A stretch of 64,000 nucleotides of DNA from Williamsia limnetica. Its GTDB lineage: Bacteria > Actinomycetota > Actinomycetes > Mycobacteriales > Mycobacteriaceae. Location: positions 216,375 through 280,374 of the forward strand of contig NZ_QJSP01000010.1 in assembly GCF_003217475.1 (NCBI RefSeq). The letters are read 5' to 3'. A program made the translations under genes and the position numbers. A model generated the notes under the pieces. It searched no databases and was not told where the DNA came from. It was given only the letters and a program-made list of their open reading frames with translations. Positions 19,255 to 29,129 of this stretch are shown here, in pieces (positions within the stretch are counted from its first letter, which is position 1; each line of letters opens with the position of its first letter).

Positions 19255-21269
19255 TGCTGCTCGCCTTTCTCGTCGGACTCGCGCTGCGAACCGACCGCTT
19301 CGACCCCGCGGACATTGCCCGCGGTGGCCTGGGGATCCTCACCGGACTCGGTGGACGCTTCGGCATCGTCGTCGAACAACGGCCGAATGCCACGGGCAGC
19401 CATGATCTCGTCGTTGCCGGTGCCGGCAGCGACCATCGGCCACACCTGTGCGTCGGCACCGACGACGAAGTCGATCACGACCGGGCGGTCGTTGATGGCA
19501 CGCGCCTCGGCGAGCACGGCATCGACGTCTTCTTCGCGCTCACAACGCAATCCGACACATCCGAGCGCTTCGGCCAGCTTCAGGAAATCCGGGATGCGCA
19601 CCGACGTCTCGGTGTTGTGGGTCGACAGATTCGTGTTGGAGTACCGCTCTTCGTAGAAGAGTGTCTGCCACTGCCGGACCATGCCCAGGTTGCCGTTGTT
19701 GATGACAGCGACCTTGATGGGGATGCCTTCGATGGCGCAGGTGGCCAGTTCCTGATTGGTCATCTGGAAGCAGCCGTCGCCATCGATGGCCCACACCTCG
19801 GTGTCGGGCATGCCCTGCTTGGCGCCCATGGCGGCGGGCACCGCGTAACCCATGGTGCCCAGTCCACCCGAGTTGAGCCAGGTTCGTGGCTTCTCGTAGG
19901 AGATGAACTGCGCCGCCCACATCTGGTGCTGTCCGACACCGGAACAGTAGATCGCGTCGGGTCCGGCAGCCTTGCCGATCGCCGAGATGACGAACTCCGG
20001 CGACATCGAACCGTCGGCCGGACGGTCGTAGCTCAGCGGGTATGTGCGCCGGATCCCATCGAGGTACGACCACCAGGTACTCAGGTCGGGCGCGGCGGTC
20101 GTGGTGGCGCGCTCGTCGCGCACCGCCTCGACCAGTTCGGAGATCACCGCACCGCAATCACCCACGATGGGGACGTCGGCGTGGCGGTTCTTACCGATCT
20201 CGGCGGGATCGATGTCCGCGTGGATCACCTTGGCGTCCGGTGCGAACGAGTCGAGCATGCCGGTGACGCGGTCATCGAAGCGGGCGCCGAGGGTGATCAG
20301 CAGATCGCTACGTTGCAGTGCGGCCACCGCGGCGACGGTGCCGTGCATTCCTGGCATTCCCAGATGTTGCTTGTGGCTGTCCGGGAAAGCGCCGCGGGCC
20401 ATGAGGGTGGTGACCACGGGGACGCCTGTCAGTTCTGCGAGTTCGAGCAGCTGCGCGGAGGCATTGGCCTTGATGACGCCGCCGCCCACGTACAGCACGG
20501 GTGAGGTGGCTGCCGCGATCAGCCGCGCCGCCTCACGCACCTGCTTGCCATGCGGCTTGGTGACCGGCCGGTAGCCGGGCAGGTCGAGTTGCGGTGGCCA
20601 CGAGAACGTGGTCTGCGCCTGCAGCACGTCCTTGGGGATGTCCACCAAAACCGCGCCGGGACGCCCGCTTTCGGCGATGTAGAACGCCTCGGCCATCACC
20701 TTGGCGATCTCGGCACCGTTGTTGACGAGGAAGTTGTGTTTGGTCACCGGCATGGTGATGCCGGAGATGTCGGCCTCCTGGAAGGCATCGGTCCCGATGA
20801 GCGAACGACCCACCTGACCGGTGATCGCGACAATGGGCACCGAATCCATCTGGGCATCCGCGAGCGGGGTCACGAGGTTGGTGGCACCGGGACCCGAGGT
20901 GGCGATGCACACTCCGACGCGACCGGTTGCCTGCGCGTAGCCGGTGGCCGCGTGACCCGCGCCCTGCTCGTGGCGGACGAGGATGTGGCGGACCTGCTCG
21001 GAGTCGAGGAGTGGATCGTAGACCGGGAGCACAGCGCCGCCGGGAATGCCGAATACAGAGGTGACGCCGAGCTCTTCGAGGGCGCGCACTACCGCCTTCG
21101 CGCCGCTGACACGTTCCGGCGCTACGGTGCGACGGTTTGCGGCCGCGGCCGCCGTTACTGGCGAGCCGTTCCCCGACTGGCGCCGCGGTGCTGCGGGCCC
21201 TTTGGCCTGCTGCGATCCCGGACCGCCTGGGTGCGACCCCGGCTGGGTGCGTGCTGCTGGTGCGCTCAC
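19251..21269 (-). CDS. ilvB: Acetolactate synthase catalytic subunit
   Basis: A 672-residue ThDP-dependent enzyme that condenses pyruvate with pyruvate or 2-oxobutyrate. The catalytic Glu lies in [16 protein letters not shown], and the ThDP/Mg motif starts [12 protein letters not shown] and ends NNGNLG. The first ~50 residues are a Gly/Pro/Ala-rich disordered extension. The C-terminal ~40 residues are also acidic and disordered. It starts at GTG 21269, about 56 bases after the attenuator, with ilvN and ilvC downstream. Confidence 0.97.
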
Positions 21270-21325
21270 TGCACTTCCCTCTGCTCTGACGACGCGGCGC
21301 GGGGCCGAGTACGTCGGTGGACAAC

Positions 21326-21358
21326 AAAAAACCCCCGACAGCAGGTGCTGTGCGAGGG
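21326..21358 (-). terminator. Attenuator terminator of the ilvB leader
   Basis: On the minus strand CCCTCG-C-ACAGCA pairs with TGCTGTCGGGGG (one bulged base, two-base loop) and is followed by six Ts (21326-21331). It lies between the leader peptide and ilvB, as expected for transcription attenuation. Confidence 0.85.
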
Positions 21359-21388
21359 TGGCGCGTCGATGCTTTGTGAGTACTCGTT

Positions 21389-21423
21389 GTACTCGGTCAG
21401 GCGTTGACGCGCCGGCCGAGTAC
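21389..21423 (-). promoter_or_regulatory. Pause hairpin of the ilvB leader
   Basis: GTACTCGG inside the leader peptide codons (21416-21423) is complementary to CCGAGTAC directly after its stop (21389-21396). A second GTACTCGG lies past the terminator at 21305-21312 and could compete for the same partner. Ribosome stalling on the Ile-Leu-Val-Leu codons would cover the first copy and change which pairing forms. Confidence 0.6.
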
Positions 21424-21441
21424 GAGAATCTGTTTTTGCAT
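21397..21441 (-). CDS. ilvB leader peptide [14 protein letters not shown]
   Basis: A 14-codon frame, ATG 21441 to TGA 21397, contains Ile-Leu-Val-Leu in a row and another Val: the three end-product amino acids of the pathway. Streptomyces and other actinobacterial ilvB leaders have closely similar short peptides with an ILVLG(R/K)R core, which supports reality. It is followed by the pause hairpin and the terminator. The start lies about 11 bases after the -10 box, so the mRNA leader is only a few bases long. Confidence 0.85.
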   Translation of the reverse strand: MQKQILVLGRRVNA

Positions 21442-21452
21442 CACAATGAGCC

Positions 21453-21482
21453 AGGCTAGGGCTGTGTGCTGCGATGAGTCAA
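21453..21482 (-). promoter_or_regulatory. ilvB promoter
   Basis: On the minus strand TTGACT (21477-21482), an 18-base spacer and TAGCCT (21453-21458) fit a housekeeping sigma promoter. Expected initiation near 21446 is about four bases before the leader-peptide ATG. Confidence 0.65.
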
Positions 21483-21542
21483 ACTTGACCACCTCGCATC
21501 CCACATGATGGGACACACCGCGCGGGATGAAACAATGGGGCC

Positions 21543-22091
21543 GTGTCTGAGCCCCAAGTCATCGAGTTGCCCGCGGAGTTCCGCATTCACCCGATCGCGT
21601 ACTTCGCCGTCTTCATGATGGGTGTTTCCGCGCTTGTCCTGGCCGGTGTGTCGCTGCCCTACCTCGGGTGGACGCTGGCTCTACCGATCGTGGTGGCCGT
21701 CTGGGTGCGGCGACTGCGGACCATCGTGACCGAGGACGGCGTGACGTCGGTGACCCTGCGTGGGCGCAGGTCGGCGACGTGGGAGCAGATCTCCGGATTG
21801 CAGTTCCCACGGTGGGGTGCGGTCCGTGCTGTGCTCGACGACAAATCACATCTCATCCTGCCCGCCATCAGCTTCCGCGACCTACCGCGTCTGTCGGCCG
21901 CGAGCCGGGGACGCATTCCCGACCCGTACGCCATCGACAGTCCGGACGCCGAGCGCATCGACGTCGACAGCACCGGCTCAGCGGCGGCGCCGAAGAAGGC
22001 GGCCGAAGAAACCGGGGCGACGGCAACCACCGAGTCCGCAGCGGACGCCTCTGATCCGGCCGACAAGGGCGACAGCAAGACCTCGGAGTAG
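21543..22091 (+). CDS. PH-domain membrane protein, CFP6-like
   Basis: A 182-residue protein with two hydrophobic segments (about residues 17-37 and 40-55), then a small bacterial PH domain (LRTIVTEDGVTSV, TWEQISGLQFPRWG) and an acidic Ala/Thr-rich tail. It corresponds to Rv3004 (low-molecular-weight antigen CFP-6), which lies in the same place next to ilvB1. Role is unknown. The GTG start at 21543 is 60 bases from the ilvB promoter on the other strand. Confidence 0.85.
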   Translation: MSEPQVIELPAEFRIHPIAYFAVFMMGVSALVLAGVSLPYLGWTLALPIVVAVWVRRLRTIVTEDGVTSVTLRGRRSATWEQISGLQFPRWGAVRAVLDDKSHLILPAISFRDLPRLSAASRGRIPDPYAIDSPDAERIDVDSTGSAAAPKKAAEETGATATTESAADASDPADKGDSKTSE

Positions 22092-22165
22092 CCTGACTTG
22101 CGCAAGTTCTCCCCCTCCCAGCCCTGAGGCGGAGTCGACCCGAGCCAGTCGAGGAACGAACAGCC

Positions 22166-24013
22166 ATGCCGCAGTTGAGGTCACGCACAACCACCGTCGG
22201 TCGTAACGCAGCCGGAGCGCGTTCGCTCTGGCGCGCCACCGGCATGACCGACGACGACTTCGGCAAACCGATTGTGGCGATAGCGAACTCGTACACCCAG
22301 TTCGTTCCCGGACACGTCCACCTCAAGGACGTCGGGGAGATCGTCGCCGACGCGGTCCGTGCTGCCGGTGGTGTGCCCCGCGAGTTCCACACCATCGCCG
22401 TCGATGACGGAATAGCGATGGGCCACGACGGGATGCTCTACTCGCTGCCGAGCCGCGAGATCATCGCCGATTCCGTCGAGTACATGGTGAATGCGCACAC
22501 CGCGGACGCCCTGGTCTGTATCTCGAACTGCGACAAGATCACCCCCGGCATGCTCAACGCCGCGATGCGACTCAACGTCCCCACCGTGTTCGTCTCCGGC
22601 GGACCCATGGAGGCAGGCAAGGCCGTGGTCGTCGACGGCACCGTGCATCCGTCGTCGGATCTGATCACCTCGATCTCCGCCTCGGCCAACGACGCCGTCG
22701 ACGAGGCGGCACTCCGAGAGGTCGAACTCGCGGCGTGCCCCACCTGCGGATCATGCTCGGGCATGTTCACCGCCAACTCGATGAACTGCCTGACCGAAGC
22801 GCTCGGTCTGGCGTTGCCGGGCAACGGGTCCACACTGGCCACACATGAAGCGCGACGCGGACTGTTCACCAAGGCAGGACAGGTGATCGTCGATGCGGCC
22901 CTGCGCTACTACCGCGACGACGACGAGTCCGTGCTTCCCCGGAACATCGCAACTCCCACCGCTTTCCGGAACGCCATGGCGCTCGACGTCGCGATGGGCG
23001 GATCCACCAACACTGTGTTGCACGTGCTCGCCGCCGCACAGGAGGGCGAAGTCGAGGGCTTCGACCTCGGGGTCATCGACGACATCAGTCGCAAGGTGCC
23101 CTGCCTGTCGAAGGTCTCCCCCAACTCCGATTACCACATGGAGGACGTCCACCGGGCCGGCGGAATCGCCGCCATCCTCGGCGAACTGCGTCGCGCCGGA
23201 CTCATCGACGACACCACCAGCACCGTCCACTCTCCGACCCTCGCGTCGTTTCTCGATGACTGGGACATCCGCAGTGGCACCGCCACCGACGAGGCGCTGG
23301 AGCTGTTCCACGCCGCTCCGGGAGGGGTGCGCACCACGACGCCGTTCTCGACCGAGAACCGCTGGGAATCCCTCGACACCGACGCCGCCGGTGGGTGCAT
23401 CCGCGATCTCGAACACGCGTACACCGTCGAAGGTGGCCTCTGCGTTCTCAAGGGCAACCTTGCCGTCGACGGGGCAGTGCTGAAGACCGCCGGTATCGAC
23501 GAGGACCTCTGGCACTTCCAAGGCCCCGCCCGCGTCGTGGAATCACAGGACGAGGCGGTGCAGGTGATCCTGAGCAAGACCATCAAGGCGGGCGAGGTCC
23601 TGGTCGTCCGCTACGAGGGACCGGCCGGCGGTCCCGGGATGCAGGAGATGCTGCATCCGACCGCGTTCATGAAGGGCACCGGTATGGGCAAGAAGTGTGC
23701 GCTCATCACCGACGGCCGGTTCTCCGGTGGCTCATCGGGACTCTCGGTCGGACACATCTCCCCCGAAGCCGCTGCAGGTGGGGTCATCGGACTGATCGAA
23801 GACGGCGACCAGATCCTGATCGACGTCAAGACTCGCAAGCTCGAAGTCCTCGTCGACGATGAGGTCCTCGCCGATCGCCGGGCAAAAATGGACGCCGCCG
23901 AACGACCGTGGCAGCCCAGGGAGCACCGCGAACGTAAGGTCACCACCGCGTTGCGCGCCTACGCCAAGCTGGCCACCTCAGCGGACAAGGGCGCAGTTCG
24001 CCAGGTCGACTGA
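22166..24013 (+). CDS. ilvD: Dihydroxy-acid dehydratase
   Basis: A 615-residue Fe-S dehydratase that makes 2-oxoisovalerate and 3-methyl-2-oxovalerate. Cluster cysteines lie in [12 protein letters not shown] and [17 protein letters not shown]. The C-terminal half has [21 protein letters not shown] with the catalytic Ser. In M. tuberculosis ilvD is elsewhere (Rv0189c), so its position beside ilvBNC is a local difference. It is followed directly by a palindromic element. Confidence 0.97.
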   Translation: MPQLRSRTTTVGRNAAGARSLWRATGMTDDDFGKPIVAIANSYTQFVPGHVHLKDVGEIVADAVRAAGGVPREFHTIAVDDGIAMGHDGMLYSLPSREIIADSVEYMVNAHTADALVCISNCDKITPGMLNAAMRLNVPTVFVSGGPMEAGKAVVVDGTVHPSSDLITSISASANDAVDEAALREVELAACPTCGSCSGMFTANSMNCLTEALGLALPGNGSTLATHEARRGLFTKAGQVIVDAALRYYRDDDESVLPRNIATPTAFRNAMALDVAMGGSTNTVLHVLAAAQEGEVEGFDLGVIDDISRKVPCLSKVSPNSDYHMEDVHRAGGIAAILGELRRAGLIDDTTSTVHSPTLASFLDDWDIRSGTATDEALELFHAAPGGVRTTTPFSTENRWESLDTDAAGGCIRDLEHAYTVEGGLCVLKGNLAVDGAVLKTAGIDEDLWHFQGPARVVESQDEAVQVILSKTIKAGEVLVVRYEGPAGGPGMQEMLHPTAFMKGTGMGKKCALITDGRFSGGSSGLSVGHISPEAAAGGVIGLIEDGDQILIDVKTRKLEVLVDDEVLADRRAKMDAAERPWQPREHRERKVTTALRAYAKLATSADKGAVRQVD

Positions 24014-24014
24014 C

Positions 24015-24079
24015 CCGATTGCGGTGGGTTCTGGCGACTGTTTCCGCAGGTCGCGGTCGCCAGAACCCACCATCATCGG
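24015..24079. repeat. Palindromic intergenic element (GGTGGGTTCTGGCGAC arms)
   Basis: Perfect 16-bp arms at 24023-24038 and 24056-24071 enclose a 17-base centre containing CGCAGGT. CCGAT/ATCGG adds an outer 5-bp pair (24015-24019 with 24075-24079). It lies between the convergent stops of ilvD and the DoxX gene and shares its arms with the elements at 27890-27942 and 54985-55049. Confidence 0.9.
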
Positions 24080-24080
24080 G

Positions 24081-25121
24081 CTACTGGGTGGGGTTACCCG
24101 GCGATTCGAACGGGTTGGTGCCGTTGAAGAGGAACCAGATGGCGACCGGTGCCGCGATACCGACAATCAGCCATGCGACCGAACCGATGAACGGTCTGGT
24201 CGCCCAGCCGCGTCCGAAGTCGAGCGAGATGCGGCCCGGCCCGGTCAGGATGATCACCGCGGCAGCGAGACCGAGGAACAGTTCGTACTCGATACCGCCG
24301 CCGGTGAAGTCGGGGTCGGCGGCGAAGAACCAGACACCGCCGGCGAGAGTCGCCTTGTAGGCCGCGGCGACGGTCATCACGCCCAGCACCGCCGAGCCTG
24401 CGATCGGGGTCAGCAGGCCGAGCACCAGCATGAGTCCGCCGATGGTCTCCGACAGAGCGCCCAGGATCGCCAACGGCTTCGCGGCGTCGGAGCTGAACCC
24501 GATGTTGGTGTTCGCGGCGTTCAAGAGGTAGTCCTCGAACCCGCTGAGACGCGGACCATTCCACCAGCCGAACAGCTTCTGACTGCCGTGCGCCATCGCG
24601 ATCAGTCCGACGCCGACGCGAAGTAGCAGCAACCCGAGATCGAGGGTGCCGCGGCGGGCGGGGACCTCTGTGACGAGCGGCTCGATGGGTTCGGGTTCAG
24701 CAGGCCCACGCAGCGCGAAATCGTCGTCATCGTCGTAGCGGGGCGGCGGTCCGTACTCGCGGTGGAAGTCGTCACGGTCCACGACGCCCGCCGGGATCCG
24801 GGTGGTGTGTGCCGACGGCGCACCCACGACATCCGTGTCCTGATCGGCGACGTCATCGCGGACGACCTGCCCCGTTCCGGCAGAACCGGTCACCGGCCGC
24901 TTACGCAGCGTGGGGATCTGCTCGGTCTCCTCGAGGTCCTCGTCGAACCGAGCCGCTTCATCCTGGCCTGCCTTGTCCGAGCGGTACGGGGCGTACCCGT
25001 AGGCACCGGTGTCACCTTCGGCCGGGTACGGCTCGTTCGCCCGTGTCACGGGCAGTTCGATCTGTTCGGTGGGCTCGTCGTATGGGCTCGACCCTTGGCC
25101 GTCGGGATCTCGTTCGGTCAC
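24081..25121 (-). CDS. DoxX-family membrane protein with long acidic N-terminus
   Basis: A 346-residue protein. The first ~170 residues are acidic and low-complexity (many Glu, Asp, Pro). The C-terminal half is a DoxX domain with about four membrane segments, starting LDLGLLLLRVGVGLIAMAHGSQKLFGW. It corresponds in position to Rv3005c, part of a membrane oxidoreductase complex with SodA and the thiosulfate sulfurtransferase SseA in M. tuberculosis. GTG 25121 is chosen because longer starts would run into the divergent lipoprotein gene. Confidence 0.85.
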   Translation of the reverse strand: MTERDPDGQGSSPYDEPTEQIELPVTRANEPYPAEGDTGAYGYAPYRSDKAGQDEAARFDEDLEETEQIPTLRKRPVTGSAGTGQVVRDDVADQDTDVVGAPSAHTTRIPAGVVDRDDFHREYGPPPRYDDDDDFALRGPAEPEPIEPLVTEVPARRGTLDLGLLLLRVGVGLIAMAHGSQKLFGWWNGPRLSGFEDYLLNAANTNIGFSSDAAKPLAILGALSETIGGLMLVLGLLTPIAGSAVLGVMTVAAAYKATLAGGVWFFAADPDFTGGGIEYELFLGLAAAVIILTGPGRISLDFGRGWATRPFIGSVAWLIVGIAAPVAIWFLFNGTNPFESPGNPTQ

Positions 25122-25221
25122 CCTAGTGACCTTAGAGGCATGTCGGTCGAACGCATCCTTGCCCTGGGCACGGCGCGCCCGATCGGAAGTTTCGCCACGC
25201 CCGATCAGTAGTGTGGACGCC

Positions 25222-26364
25222 ATGACAACGCCCCACCGGTCTGCTATCGCGCGGATCGTGATCATGCTGGTGGCGGCCGCCGTGATGGTGACCGGATGTT
25301 CGGATGGATTCGCCGAACAAGACCGTAACCGGGAGGCCGGCGATTTTTCCACCAACGTCAATCCGCCGATGCAGCAGCCGGAACAGCCGCCGCCGAGCGC
25401 GCCCCCGACCGATCCCGGCGCACCGACGGGGCCCTGTCCCGATCCGGATCCGACCGTGATCGCCACCTGTCTGGACGCAACCAGCGGTCTGATCGCCGCC
25501 AGTGCGGACGCCACGTCGACCGTGGTGGCCCAGCGCACGAGCGGCAAGATCGTGCGCACCAAACGCGGCGGGCCGACGGTCGACATCGCTTCTTTCGAGG
25601 TCGATGCCTCCGGCGACGGCGGACTCCTCGACTTCGCTCCGTCCCCCGACTATGCGCAGGACCAGTTGATGTACGCCTACATCACCACTCCCACGGACAA
25701 CCGCGTGGTGCGGCTGGCACCAGGCGACGTGCCGAAGCCGATCCTCACCGGGATCCCGAAGGGCGACACCGGCAACATGGGCACGATTCATTTCAAGAGC
25801 CCGGGCGAATTGCTGGTGGCCACCGGAGACGCCGGCGACCCCGGTGCCGCTGCTGATCCGGGCTCACTGGCCGGAAAACTGCTGTCGGTGACCGATCTGT
25901 CGTCGGGGGGCAACACTCCCCCGCGGGTGCTCACGAGCGGCCTCGGGCAGAACCCGGCGTTGTGTCCGGACGTGGTGACCGGCGCGCTCTATCTGAGTGA
26001 CCGGGCTCCAGCGGAGGACCGCCTGCAGCTGATCAGCCCGACCGGAGTCGGACGCACCCTGTGGACCTGGCCGGACAAGCCGGAAACCGCAGGATGCGCA
26101 GCGGTGAACGGCGTGATCATGGTGTCGCAGACCAGGACTCAGCGACTGCAGGCCATCACCGCGCCGACCGAGGAGAAGCCGACGACCGCCGAGCCCATCA
26201 CCGTCCTCGAACGGCGTTACGGCGCACTCGGTCGCCTGACCGCCGTTCCCGCCGGCCTCTTCCAGGTCGGAACCGTCAACAAGCAGACCGGTACCGCGGG
26301 CCCCACCGACGATCGGGTCATCATCATCCCGATGCCGCAGGGTGCCGCCGACACCAACGTCTGA
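25222..26364 (+). CDS. lppZ: LppZ-like lipoprotein with sorbosone-dehydrogenase-type propeller
   Basis: A 380-residue lipoprotein starting MTTPHRSAIARIVIML with lipobox VTGC near residue 23. A Pro-rich linker is followed by a six-bladed beta-propeller related to PQQ-dependent glucose/sorbosone dehydrogenases (LLDFAPSPDYAQDQLMYAYI, KSPGELLVATGDAGDPGAA). It matches Rv3006 (LppZ) in position. Residues for PQQ chemistry cannot be verified, so enzyme activity is uncertain. It ends one base before the convergent gatB stop, with no room for a terminator. Confidence 0.85.
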   Translation: MTTPHRSAIARIVIMLVAAAVMVTGCSDGFAEQDRNREAGDFSTNVNPPMQQPEQPPPSAPPTDPGAPTGPCPDPDPTVIATCLDATSGLIAASADATSTVVAQRTSGKIVRTKRGGPTVDIASFEVDASGDGGLLDFAPSPDYAQDQLMYAYITTPTDNRVVRLAPGDVPKPILTGIPKGDTGNMGTIHFKSPGELLVATGDAGDPGAAADPGSLAGKLLSVTDLSSGGNTPPRVLTSGLGQNPALCPDVVTGALYLSDRAPAEDRLQLISPTGVGRTLWTWPDKPETAGCAAVNGVIMVSQTRTQRLQAITAPTEEKPTTAEPITVLERRYGALGRLTAVPAGLFQVGTVNKQTGTAGPTDDRVIIIPMPQGAADTNV

Positions 26365-26365
26365 C

Positions 26366-27856
26366 CTACTGGCAGGCAGCCAGCACAAGCTCTTTCACGC
26401 GGCCGGGGTCGGCCTGGCCGCGGGTGGCCTTCATGACGTCGCCGACGATTTTCCCGGCTGCGGCGACCTTGCCGCTGCGGATCTTCTCGGCGATGTCGGG
26501 GTTGTTCGCGAGGGCTTCGTCGACGGCCTTCTGCAGGGCCGAATCGTCGCGCACCACTTCCAGCCCTTTGTCGGCGATGATCTGCTCGGGTTCGCCCTCG
26601 CCGTCGAGGACCGCCGTGACCACCTGCTGGGCAAGCTTGTTGGTCAGCTTCCCCTCGTCGACCAAGGCCACGACCTTGGCGACCTGAGCGGGGGTGATCG
26701 GCAGATCGGCCAGCTCGGTGCCGCGGGTATTCGCCTGCTGCGCAAGGAAGGACACCCACCAACCGCGGGCCGCCTCGACGGGCGCCCCGGCGTCGACGGT
26801 GGCGATGATCAGGTCGACGGCACCGACGTTGACGAGGTCGCGCATCACCTCGTCGGAGACACCCCACTCCTGCTGGATGCGGGCCCGGCGCAGCCACGGC
26901 AGCTCGGGCAGGCTCGCACGGATCTCTTCGATCCAGTCCGCGGCGGGCTGCACCGGCGGTAGGTCGGGCTCGGGGAAGTACCGGTAGTCGTCGGCGGTTT
27001 CCTTGCGCCGGCCCGCCGAGGTGGAGCCGTCGGTCTCCTGGAAGTGGCGCGTCTCCTGAACGATGGCCGTGCCTGCGAGCAGAAGCGCTGCCTGCCGGCG
27101 CATCTCGTACCGAACCGCGACCTCGACGCTCTTGAGCGAGTTGACGTTCTTCGTCTCGGTCCGCGTGCCGAACTCGGTCGCGTCCTTGCGCATCAGCGAC
27201 AGGTTCGCGTCGCACCGCATCGAACCCTGATCCATCCGCACATCCGATACGTCGAGTGATTTGAGCAGGTCGCGCAGCGCAGTGACGTACGCGCGGGCGA
27301 CCTCGGGGGCCCGGGAGCCCGCACCCTCGATGGGCTTGGAGACGATCTCGATGAGCGGCACGCCGGCCCGGTTGTAATCGAGCAGCGAGTGGCTCGCCCC
27401 GGAGATCCGGCCGGTGGTGCCGATGTGCAGGGACTTGCCGGTGTCTTCTTCCATGTGCGCGCGCTCGATGTCCACGCGCCATGTGGTGCCGTCGTCCAAT
27501 GCGACGTCGAGGTATCCGTCGTGAGCGATCGGGTCGTCGTATTGCGAGATCTGATAGTTCTTCGGCTGGTCCGGGTAGAAGTAGTTCTTCCGCGCGAATG
27601 TGCTCGACGGGCGGATGGAACAGTTCAGCGCGAGGCCTATCCGGATGGCCGACTCGATGGCCTTCTCGTTCACCACGGGCAGCGATCCCGGCAGACCGAT
27701 GCACACCGGGCACACCTGGGTGTTCGGCTCGGCGCCGAACGTGGTGGGGCAACCGCAGAACATCTTGGTGTTGGTCCCCAGCTCGACGTGGACCTCCATA
27801 CCCATCACCGGGTCGAATTCCGCGATCACATCGTCATAGTCGAGCAAGTCAGTCAT
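26366..27856 (-). CDS. gatB: Asp-tRNA(Asn)/Glu-tRNA(Gln) amidotransferase subunit B
   Basis: GatB binds the misacylated tRNA and activates Glu/Asp for amidation using ammonia from GatA. The 496-residue protein has the GatB core ([31 protein letters not shown]) with Zn-type cysteines, and the C-terminal YqeY-like tail ([19 protein letters not shown]). It is separated from gatA/gatC here by pfkA and a 4-kb accessory insert. Confidence 0.97.
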   Translation of the reverse strand: MTDLLDYDDVIAEFDPVMGMEVHVELGTNTKMFCGCPTTFGAEPNTQVCPVCIGLPGSLPVVNEKAIESAIRIGLALNCSIRPSSTFARKNYFYPDQPKNYQISQYDDPIAHDGYLDVALDDGTTWRVDIERAHMEEDTGKSLHIGTTGRISGASHSLLDYNRAGVPLIEIVSKPIEGAGSRAPEVARAYVTALRDLLKSLDVSDVRMDQGSMRCDANLSLMRKDATEFGTRTETKNVNSLKSVEVAVRYEMRRQAALLLAGTAIVQETRHFQETDGSTSAGRRKETADDYRYFPEPDLPPVQPAADWIEEIRASLPELPWLRRARIQQEWGVSDEVMRDLVNVGAVDLIIATVDAGAPVEAARGWWVSFLAQQANTRGTELADLPITPAQVAKVVALVDEGKLTNKLAQQVVTAVLDGEGEPEQIIADKGLEVVRDDSALQKAVDEALANNPDIAEKIRSGKVAAAGKIVGDVMKATRGQADPGRVKELVLAACQ

Positions 27857-27889
27857 GCCACGAGTTTAACCGGCTGCCGCGGCCCGGAA

Positions 27890-27942
27890 TTGGTGGGTTC
27901 TGGCGAACAAAAGGCCAGGTCGACCTCGCCAGAACCCACCAA
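27890..27942. repeat. Palindromic intergenic element (TTGGTGGGTTCTGGCGA arms)
   Basis: Perfect 17-bp arms (27890-27906 with 27926-27942) enclose a 19-base centre with GCCAGGTCG. It lies between pfkA and gatB on the same strand, so it would attenuate or end pfkA transcription before gatB. The arms are the same as at 24015-24079 and, nearly, 54985-55049. Confidence 0.9.
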
Positions 27943-27956
27943 GACCGGACGCCGGG

Positions 27957-28988
27957 TCAGCCGAAGAAGGCTGCTGCGTCCTCGTAGCGGTTCTGTGGGA
28001 CGAGCTTGAGTTCCTTGGTCGCCTCACCGATCGGGACCAGGCCGATGTTCGGGCCCTGCAGGCTCACCATCATCCCGGTGTCACCGTTGTGCGCGGCGTC
28101 AGCGGCATTGACGCCGAATCTCGTGGCGAGCACCCGGTCGTAGGGGGTCGGCTTACCACCGCGCTGGACGTGGCCGAGCACGGTGGTGCGGACCTCTTTG
28201 TTGATCCGACGCTCGATCTCGATCGCCAGTTGCTGTGCGACACCGGTGAACCGTTCGTGGCCGAACTCATCGAGTCCGCCCTGAGCCATCGAGAAGGTGC
28301 CCTCCTTGGGTTTGGCACCCTCGGCAACGACGCAGATGAAATGCGAATCACCACGTTGGAATCGGCGTTTGACCAACCGGCAGACCTCCTCGACGTCGAA
28401 GGGCTGTTCCGGGATCAAGATCATGTGCGCGCCCGAGGCGATCCCGGAATGCAGGGCGATCCAGCCGGCGTGGCGTCCCATCACCTCGACCAGCATCACC
28501 CGCTGATGCGATTCCGCGGTGCTGTGCAGCCGATCGATCGCATCGGTGGCGACGGTCAGCGCGGTGTCGAACCCGAACGTGACGTCGGTGCAATCGATGT
28601 CGTTGTCGATGGTCTTGGGCACACCGACGACCGGCACTCCCTCATCCGCCAGCCAGCTGGCCGCGGTCAGCGTCCCCTCACCGCCGATGGGGATCAACAC
28701 GTCGATCCCGTTGTCGTCGAGGGTTTGGCGGATCTGGTCGAGCCCGGCCCGCAGCTTGTCCGGATGCGTCCGTGCGGTTCCCAGCATCGTTCCGCCCTTG
28801 GCGAGCAGACGATCATTGCGATCGTCGGCGGCGAGATGGATGCGCCGGTCCTCCAGCAACCCTCGCCAGCCGTCGAGAAATCCGACCACCGCCGAGCCGT
28901 AACGCACCTCGCTGGTTCGGACCACAGCGCGGATCACCGCGTTCAGGCCTGGGCAGTCACCGCCACCGGTAAGCACTCCAATGCGCAT
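27957..28988 (-). CDS. pfkA: 6-phosphofructokinase
   Basis: A 343-residue group A phosphofructokinase that phosphorylates fructose 6-phosphate in glycolysis. It has the phosphate-donor loop [27 protein letters not shown] and the substrate motif KTIDNDI. GGEGT in place of GGDGS/GGDDT, with the second position Glu, resembles the actinobacterial ATP/PPi-type branch, so the phosphate donor should not be assumed. Matches Rv3010c by position. Confidence 0.95.
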   Translation of the reverse strand: MRIGVLTGGGDCPGLNAVIRAVVRTSEVRYGSAVVGFLDGWRGLLEDRRIHLAADDRNDRLLAKGGTMLGTARTHPDKLRAGLDQIRQTLDDNGIDVLIPIGGEGTLTAASWLADEGVPVVGVPKTIDNDIDCTDVTFGFDTALTVATDAIDRLHSTAESHQRVMLVEVMGRHAGWIALHSGIASGAHMILIPEQPFDVEEVCRLVKRRFQRGDSHFICVVAEGAKPKEGTFSMAQGGLDEFGHERFTGVAQQLAIEIERRINKEVRTTVLGHVQRGGKPTPYDRVLATRFGVNAADAAHNGDTGMMVSLQGPNIGLVPIGEATKELKLVPQNRYEDAAAFFG

Positions 28989-29129
28989 TTGGTGTCCCGC
29001 TCCTCGTCTGACGAATATCGTTTCTGCGGTTCGACGGGCATCTGCGCCGCCGGTTCAATTGTGCAACTCATCCCCGGGTCTCCGCTGACCTACCGGCGTC
29101 GGGGGTGGTCAGCGCACTGCGACTTCAGG

